From positions 1 through 46,244 of IMG/VR virus record IMGVR_UViG_3300009703_003370: DNA of 46,244 bases; one strand, given 5' to 3'. This document shows, one piece after another, positions 42,620 through 46,244 of the stretch. This stretch comes from a virus. The notes below the pieces were generated by a model. It worked only from the letters and a program-made list of their open reading frames with translations, was not told where the DNA came from and made no database searches. Both the position numbers and the translations under genes were made by a program. Each line of letters opens with the position of its first letter. The first letter of the stretch is position 1.

Positions 42620-43552
42620 ATGAGATATATAGACGACGACACAGTAAAAGACCTCTTGCAGTATAAATGGCTTGATATAGCAGAATCTATAGAGTCGGCG
42701 TTTCTCAACAAGGAAGCCGAAATGGTTCCTAAAGTTTATCTTGATGGCTGGGGTGGAGACTTCAGAGCAATGCCCGCAGCTTTAGGAGACTACACAGCAA
42801 TGAAATGGATCGGCGTATTTCCTTCGAATTGGCAGAGGGAGATGCACACCACTAGCGGGGTACTTGTCCTTAGCGATAGGCGTACAGGAGAAACGCTTGC
42901 AGTCATGGATTGCAGAACTCTTACGGCCTATAGAACCGCAGCAACTTCTGCGATTGCTGCCAAATACTGCGCTCCAGATGCGCGAGAGTTTGCAATCATT
43001 GGGTGTGGCTTACAAGGTAGATATCATGTTGAGGCTTATGAGGCTATTTGTCGAAACCACATGAGTTTAGGCTTGTCACTTTATGATGAGAACGAAAGAG
43101 CGCAAAAAATCTTTTTTAATTGGCTTGGTAGAGAAAATCTTTGCCAATCTTGGGGTAGGAATAAATCCGTTAAAGACGCCGTTAAAGACGCTGACGTTAT
43201 CACTACCCTTACTCCCAGTACGGAACCATATTTAAACATCCTTGACGTTAAGAGTAATTGTCATATCAATGCGGTAGGTGCTGATGCAGTTGGCAAAAGA
43301 GAATTGATGACGAACGTGATTGATGGAGCCGCAACTATTATTTGTGATGACCCACAGCAAGCCTTTCATTCGGGGGAGTTACAATACAACGAATGGCCGA
43401 CTGAAGCTTTCGCCGTCAATAGTCTTTCCAACCTCATTGAGGATCATAAATCTATGGATTTAGATAAGGGCGTATCGATATTTGATTCTACTGGTGTGGC
43501 GATTGAGGATATAGCTATTGCTGAATTAATTTATAGATTATCTCATTCATAA
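42620..43552 (+). CDS. ornithine cyclodeaminase / mu-crystallin family protein
   Basis: 310 residues. NAD-binding motif EFAIIGCGLQGRYHVEAYEA, substrate region KWIGVFPSNW and DCRTLTAYRTAATSAIAAKY (the conserved RTAA), DVITTLTPSTEPYLN and INAVGADAVGKREL (DA-x2-K-REL). Members convert ornithine to proline plus ammonia, or act as ketimine reductases and alanine dehydrogenases. A proline product would feed the proline dehydrogenase at 33216. It starts a unit from its own promoter. Confidence 0.85.
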   Translation: MRYIDDDTVKDLLQYKWLDIAESIESAFLNKEAEMVPKVYLDGWGGDFRAMPAALGDYTAMKWIGVFPSNWQREMHTTSGVLVLSDRRTGETLAVMDCRTLTAYRTAATSAIAAKYCAPDAREFAIIGCGLQGRYHVEAYEAICRNHMSLGLSLYDENERAQKIFFNWLGRENLCQSWGRNKSVKDAVKDADVITTLTPSTEPYLNILDVKSNCHINAVGADAVGKRELMTNVIDGAATIICDDPQQAFHSGELQYNEWPTEAFAVNSLSNLIEDHKSMDLDKGVSIFDSTGVAIEDIAIAELIYRLSHS

Positions 43553-43560
43553 TTTTGAAA

Positions 43561-43716
43561 ATGCATACTGCGGAACATATTATAAGAAGGTTAAAATCTC
43601 GAATTACCGAGTTAGAATCAGAGGTAAATAAATTAAAAAAGGAAAAAAGGATCGCATGGCGGCGCACCAATACATATATGGCTTGGAGGCACAAGAAGGG
43701 TTCTATGAAAAATTAG
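43561..43716 (+). CDS. 51-aa coiled-coil protein
   Basis: MHTAEHIIRRLKSRITELES, then EVNKLKKEKRIAWRRTNTYM. Leu/Ile heptads give a short coiled coil, followed by a basic tail. It overlaps the next gene by 61 bases in another frame. Starts 8 bases after the cyclodeaminase stop. Confidence 0.4.
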   Translation: MHTAEHIIRRLKSRITELESEVNKLKKEKRIAWRRTNTYMAWRHKKGSMKN

Positions 43717-44072
43717 ATTTTTTTCACGAAACGTGCGTAGAGAATTTAATAATGAATGGTCTTGCCAAGCAGGGTGACGATTTAGAATCTATAAAAATGA
43801 CAAAAAGTCCATTTGTGACCGAACGAACCTGCAAAAGAATTATCGGTGGACTTAAAAACGTAAAGCCAGAAATAATATTAAAACTTGGAGATAACATGGG
43901 CCTTGTAATGGAGTGTATTTTTACTCATATTAATGATGGAGATTTTTTAAATGAAGTTTACATGATTCAAAATGTTCACGGTTGGCCCGAACATCAAGGT
44001 TTTAGTTGTCAAATATGGAATATGCAGGAAAATACAGGCATAAATGAAATAAAATTATTATGGGATGAGTGA
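43656..44072 (+). CDS. 138-aa protein, unknown
   Basis: ATG 43656 reads MAAHQYIYGLEAQEGFYEKL. The middle is ERTCKRIIGGLKNVKPEIIL, and the end is NVHGWPEHQGFSCQIWNMQE. Mixed fold; no motif recognised. The 61-base overlap with the coiled-coil ORF means one of the two starts may be wrong. Confidence 0.5.
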   Translation: MAAHQYIYGLEAQEGFYEKLDFFHETCVENLIMNGLAKQGDDLESIKMTKSPFVTERTCKRIIGGLKNVKPEIILKLGDNMGLVMECIFTHINDGDFLNEVYMIQNVHGWPEHQGFSCQIWNMQENTGINEIKLLWDE

Positions 44073-44247
44073 AATTAAGCGTCCATCTTATATAGTGCCT
44101 TATGGAAATCGTAAAAAATTTCCTAGGAAAATAAGAGATACAGAGAAGAAGATACAAGAACTTAAAGCGAAAAATGAATGGGAAGAAGTGGGGCACTTGC
44201 AGTATATATTAAGAAACGCTTGGTGGGGTTATAAAAGATTTAAATAA
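44065..44247 (+). CDS. 60-aa basic helical protein
   Basis: MSEIKRPSYIVPYGNRKKFP, then RDTEKKIQELKAKNEWEEVG and WGYKRFK. Overlaps the previous gene by 8 bases and the next by 1. Probably a coiled-coil or DNA-binding peptide. Function unknown. Confidence 0.5.
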   Translation: MSEIKRPSYIVPYGNRKKFPRKIRDTEKKIQELKAKNEWEEVGHLQYILRNAWWGYKRFK

Positions 44248-44804
44248 TGAATAGAAGAAATTTCATCAAAACATCGGTGGCCGCAGCGGCTACTGTACCC
44301 CTTGCTGGGTTATCAACCTCACAAGACAAAGTCGGAACCCTTACGGGAACCACTCCACCGCCTCAAGCGTTTCGCTGGGATTATGTAGTCTGCTGCTATG
44401 AACGCGAGCAGGGCGAGTGGGTATTTAGTCAGAATATTCGAGGTAGCTTTGCCCCTGAAAGGGAATATATGACTTTTGAGGAGGAGAACGACCTTACTTG
44501 GAATGGTTATTGCGGTTGGATGGATGGCGGCAAATTACATTTTACATCTCTCAAGGAAGCTCAAGATTTTGTTGATATGCACGTTAGAACTAAAGATGAT
44601 ATTAATCTTATAGATTCTATTTATGATGTTTATTATTTGGATTGGGATGACCCCCGACTGATTGATAAACCAGAGCTAAGGCCAACGGAAATAAAGGTGG
44701 CCCATTATTGGTTCAATGGCGACACAGGCAGGCAGATTCATTGGGTCGCAAACCAAAGCAAAAAAGAGTACAAAACAAATTGGACAGCCATTGATTGTGC
44801 ATGA
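44247..44804 (+). CDS. exported protein with twin-arginine-like signal
   Basis: 185 residues. MNRRNFIKTSVAAAATVPLA is a Tat-type signal (RR-x-F-I-K, Ala-rich h-region). The mature part is Trp/Tyr-rich and acidic (FRWDYVVCCYEREQGEWVFS; DSIYDVYYLDWDDPRLIDKP), with no catalytic motif recognised. The same RR-x-F-I start occurs on the DUF1501 protein at 38197. Such signals are frequent in Planctomycetes. Function unknown. Confidence 0.6.
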   Translation: MNRRNFIKTSVAAAATVPLAGLSTSQDKVGTLTGTTPPPQAFRWDYVVCCYEREQGEWVFSQNIRGSFAPEREYMTFEEENDLTWNGYCGWMDGGKLHFTSLKEAQDFVDMHVRTKDDINLIDSIYDVYYLDWDDPRLIDKPELRPTEIKVAHYWFNGDTGRQIHWVANQSKKEYKTNWTAIDCA

Positions 44805-45412
44805 CCCCATACGAACACAAGGAGTACGAGAAAGAGCTAGAACGCGAAGCTCAAATAAAAGCCGAAGCTTGGCACGTCCCTCTTTTTTCTAACGGCAAAA
44901 GACTTTATGAGGCCATTGACGAAATGGAAGATTGGAAGCTTGACGCCAAAGACGTTCCTTGGATAATTCGTTTCTTTGAAAATCCTCGCTCGCTTCTTTG
45001 TGAATTCGGTATTTTTCCGGGGTGTGTCGATTTATTTACTCACGATTGTATTCATATTATGCTTGGTAGGGGAATTCTTCCAAAGGATGAGGCATTTATT
45101 TTAGGTTACACAATGGGAAGTACGGGTAAGCTTGGATGGTTTAGGGAAAAGATATTTTTATTTATTGCTAGATGGTTTTACCCAGAGGGTTATAAATTTT
45201 TCAAAGAAGAAGCTCAAGTTTTTCAGTGGGGAGTTTTGGCTGGAAAAAGGTGCAATGTAGATTTAACAAAAGTTCAGTTCGATAAACTCAAGGGTATGAA
45301 AATATCTTATATTCGTAAGTTATTAGGGGTGGAAACTAAATTTGTAAAAGTATGCTACCTTTTGGAAAAGAAAGCTTTCCTAGATAGCGTGGAAAGTCAG
45401 AGGCTGCTATAA
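44801..45412 (+). CDS. COQ4-like protein
   Basis: 203 residues from ATG 44801, which overlaps the previous stop (ATGA); a TTG at 44795 is in frame. The key feature is HDCIHIMLGRGILPKDE: His81-Asp82, His85, Glu97, exactly the HDxxHx11E zinc motif of COQ4, a coenzyme Q biosynthesis factor. Hydrophobic helices (EAFILGYTMGSTGKLGWFRE; IFLFIARWFYPEGYKFFKEE) fit a lipid-binding role. In a phage it might affect quinone or another isoprenoid. The function is inferred from the motif. Confidence 0.6.
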   Translation: MTPYEHKEYEKELEREAQIKAEAWHVPLFSNGKRLYEAIDEMEDWKLDAKDVPWIIRFFENPRSLLCEFGIFPGCVDLFTHDCIHIMLGRGILPKDEAFILGYTMGSTGKLGWFREKIFLFIARWFYPEGYKFFKEEAQVFQWGVLAGKRCNVDLTKVQFDKLKGMKISYIRKLLGVETKFVKVCYLLEKKAFLDSVESQRLL

Positions 45413-45810
45413 TGGTTGGATTTACTTGTTCTTCATTTGATTTGCTGCACACGGGCCATATAATGATGCTTAAAGAGTGTCGGGATAATTGTGATAAATT
45501 AGTGGTCGGCCTACAAACTGACCCGACAATAGATAGGCCAAATAAAAATAAACCAATTCAAAGTTTTTTTGAGCGATATATCCAAATAGAAGCTGTTAAA
45601 TATGTAGATTTAGTTTGCCCTTATGAGACAGAAGAAGATTTACTTAAATTAATTTGTCATGTCAATCCAGATGTTAGATTTATAGGAGAAGATTGGAAGG
45701 GCAAGGAGTTTACTGGTTACGACTTGGGGATAAAAGTTTTTTATAATAGAAGATATGGTTATTCAACCACCGCTCTTAGACAGAAGATATTTAATAATGA
45801 ATTAAAATGA
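45412..45810 (+). CDS. cytidylyltransferase-like protein (TagD/GCT type)
   Basis: 132 residues. GFTCSSFDLLHTGHIMMLKE contains the HxGH motif (His13, His16). LVVGLQTDPTIDRPNKNKPI and the late RRYGYSTTALRQKI correspond to the RTxGISTT motif of glycerol-3-phosphate cytidylyltransferases. It activates a sugar or alditol phosphate with CTP. Followed by a related gene, suggesting a nucleotide-activated sugar pathway. Confidence 0.8.
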   Translation: MVGFTCSSFDLLHTGHIMMLKECRDNCDKLVVGLQTDPTIDRPNKNKPIQSFFERYIQIEAVKYVDLVCPYETEEDLLKLICHVNPDVRFIGEDWKGKEFTGYDLGIKVFYNRRYGYSTTALRQKIFNNELK

Positions 45811-46235
45811 AAGAGTATCGCAAAATTTTTACTAATGGATGCTTCGATATTCTGCATAGGGGGCATCTGGAGTTATTGGAATATTGTAGGCATCGAGCGG
45901 GTTCGAGTTCGTGGCCAAGATGCGGAGAAGTCATCGTGGGCTTGAATTCAGATGCTAGTGTGAAAAGGCTGAAAGGCGAGGGTAGACCGATAAATAATGA
46001 AAAAGATAGGAAATATTGTCTAGAATGTTTGTCTTCTGTTGATCGAGTGATTATTTTTGACACAGATACCCCAAAAAGACTTATCAATTGTATCAAGCCT
46101 GACGCTATAATAAAAGGGAGCAATGATATACCCGAAGACGAAGAGATAGATGGGTATGAAGTTATATTTTTTAAACATAAAGACGGATATTCAACAACAA
46201 GCATAATTAATGAAATTTTTAGTAATAGGAGATAG
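45807..46235 (+). CDS. RfaE/HldE-type nucleotidyltransferase
   Basis: 142 residues. IFTNGCFDILHRGHLELLEY (HxGH, His17 and His20), VIVGLNSDASVKRLKGEGRP and RVIIFDTDTPKRLINCIKPD match the adenylyltransferase domain of HldE (ADP-heptose synthesis); DGYSTTSIINEIF ends it. Independent of a kinase domain, but the next ORF begins like a PfkB sugar kinase, so the two halves of HldE appear to be separate genes. A 14-residue insert (HRAGSSSWPRCGEV) interrupts the usual strand. Confidence 0.82.
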   Translation: MKEYRKIFTNGCFDILHRGHLELLEYCRHRAGSSSWPRCGEVIVGLNSDASVKRLKGEGRPINNEKDRKYCLECLSSVDRVIIFDTDTPKRLINCIKPDAIIKGSNDIPEDEEIDGYEVIFFKHKDGYSTTSIINEIFSNRR

Positions 46236-46244
46236 CTGTACGGA
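46210..46244 (+). CDS. 5' end of a probable PfkB-type sugar kinase (partial)
   Basis: ATG 46210 opens a frame reading MKFLVIGDSCT up to the window edge. The pattern LVIGDSCTD is a frequent start of RfaE/PfkB-type sugar kinases, and such a kinase pairs with the nucleotidyltransferase before it. Only 11 residues are visible, so the call rests on the start motif and the neighbour. It overlaps the previous gene by 26 bases. Confidence 0.4.
   Translation, partial: MKFLVIGDSCT

Noticed and set aside
33216-43552. Bacterial chromosome fragment instead of phage
   Set aside because: Metabolic genes alone would allow it, but the dense overlaps, many very small unknown ORFs, tRNA clusters with tmRNA, and nrd/dCMP deaminase/dNMP kinase/sigma genes fit a large phage better. 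Not excluded, since no virion gene is visible.
12401-46244. CRISPR array, insertion sequence or attachment site
   Set aside because: No repeat-spacer pattern, transposase motif or flanking duplication was seen. The direct repeats found are single pairs.

Overview
The window is AT-rich, almost entirely coding and arranged in long runs of genes that abut or overlap by 1-4 bases. It carries five tRNAs, a tmRNA, two sigma factors, a ribonucleotide reductase, a dCMP deaminase, a dNMP kinase and dozens of very small ORFs. This is the style of a large (jumbo-type) tailed phage genome. No terminase, capsid, tail or polymerase gene is visible, so phage identity is an inference. Host hints point weakly to the PVC superphylum (Planctomycetes/Verrucomicrobia/Lentisphaerae/Chlamydiae): a DUF1501 protein with a twin-arginine-like N-terminus, a second such exported protein, an STN-like exported protein, and an NrdB of the chlamydial class Ic type.

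Layout. 1-3150: mostly small membrane and exported proteins plus a signal peptidase I, with minus-strand genes interleaved. 3196-12371: a minus-strand block with lipoprotein, methyltransferase, nrdB, nrdA, glycosyltransferase, sigma factor, dNMP kinase and an unexplained, probably structured segment at 11.4-11.9 kb. 12.37-12.40 kb is a divergent promoter region. From 12.4 kb to the end everything is on the plus strand: dCMP deaminase, dUTPase-like protein, sulfotransferase, trypsin-like protease, tRNA-Leu, tmRNA, kinase-nucleotidyltransferase fusion, Hsp20, SET protein, a large candidate ncRNA (22.0-22.46 kb), GMP reductase, VOC/aldehyde dehydrogenase pair, ClpP-like protease, saccharopine dehydrogenase-like enzyme, ECF sigma factor, three clustered tRNAs, proline dehydrogenase, an ExbB/ExbD-like membrane module, APS kinase, 2-hydroxyacid dehydrogenase, DUF1501, tRNA-Ile, second sulfotransferase, GT25 glycosyltransferase, ornithine cyclodeaminase, COQ4-like protein and sugar cytidylyltransferase/kinase genes.

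How it fits together. One group of genes builds the dNTP pool (NrdAB, dCMP deaminase, dNMP kinase, deoxyribosyltransferase, GuaC). A second could remodel surface glycans (two glycosyltransferases, PAPS synthesis plus two sulfotransferases, heptose-type nucleotidyltransferases). A third handles amino acids (ornithine to proline to P5C/glutamate, saccharopine/aminoadipate semialdehyde). A fourth deals with the envelope and protein quality (LepB, lipoproteins, Tat-like proteins, ExbB/D-like proteins, Hsp20, ClpP-like, tmRNA).

The most unusual signals are in the non-coding DNA. At least thirteen genes have a sigma70-like promoter, nearly always with an 18-base spacer, whose -10 ends 4-10 bases before the start codon, implying leaderless mRNAs. 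A second element, GTGTAAT, sits 7-10 bases before several starts and before the tmRNA. There are also two or three candidate structured RNAs and a tmRNA with a 35-codon tag.
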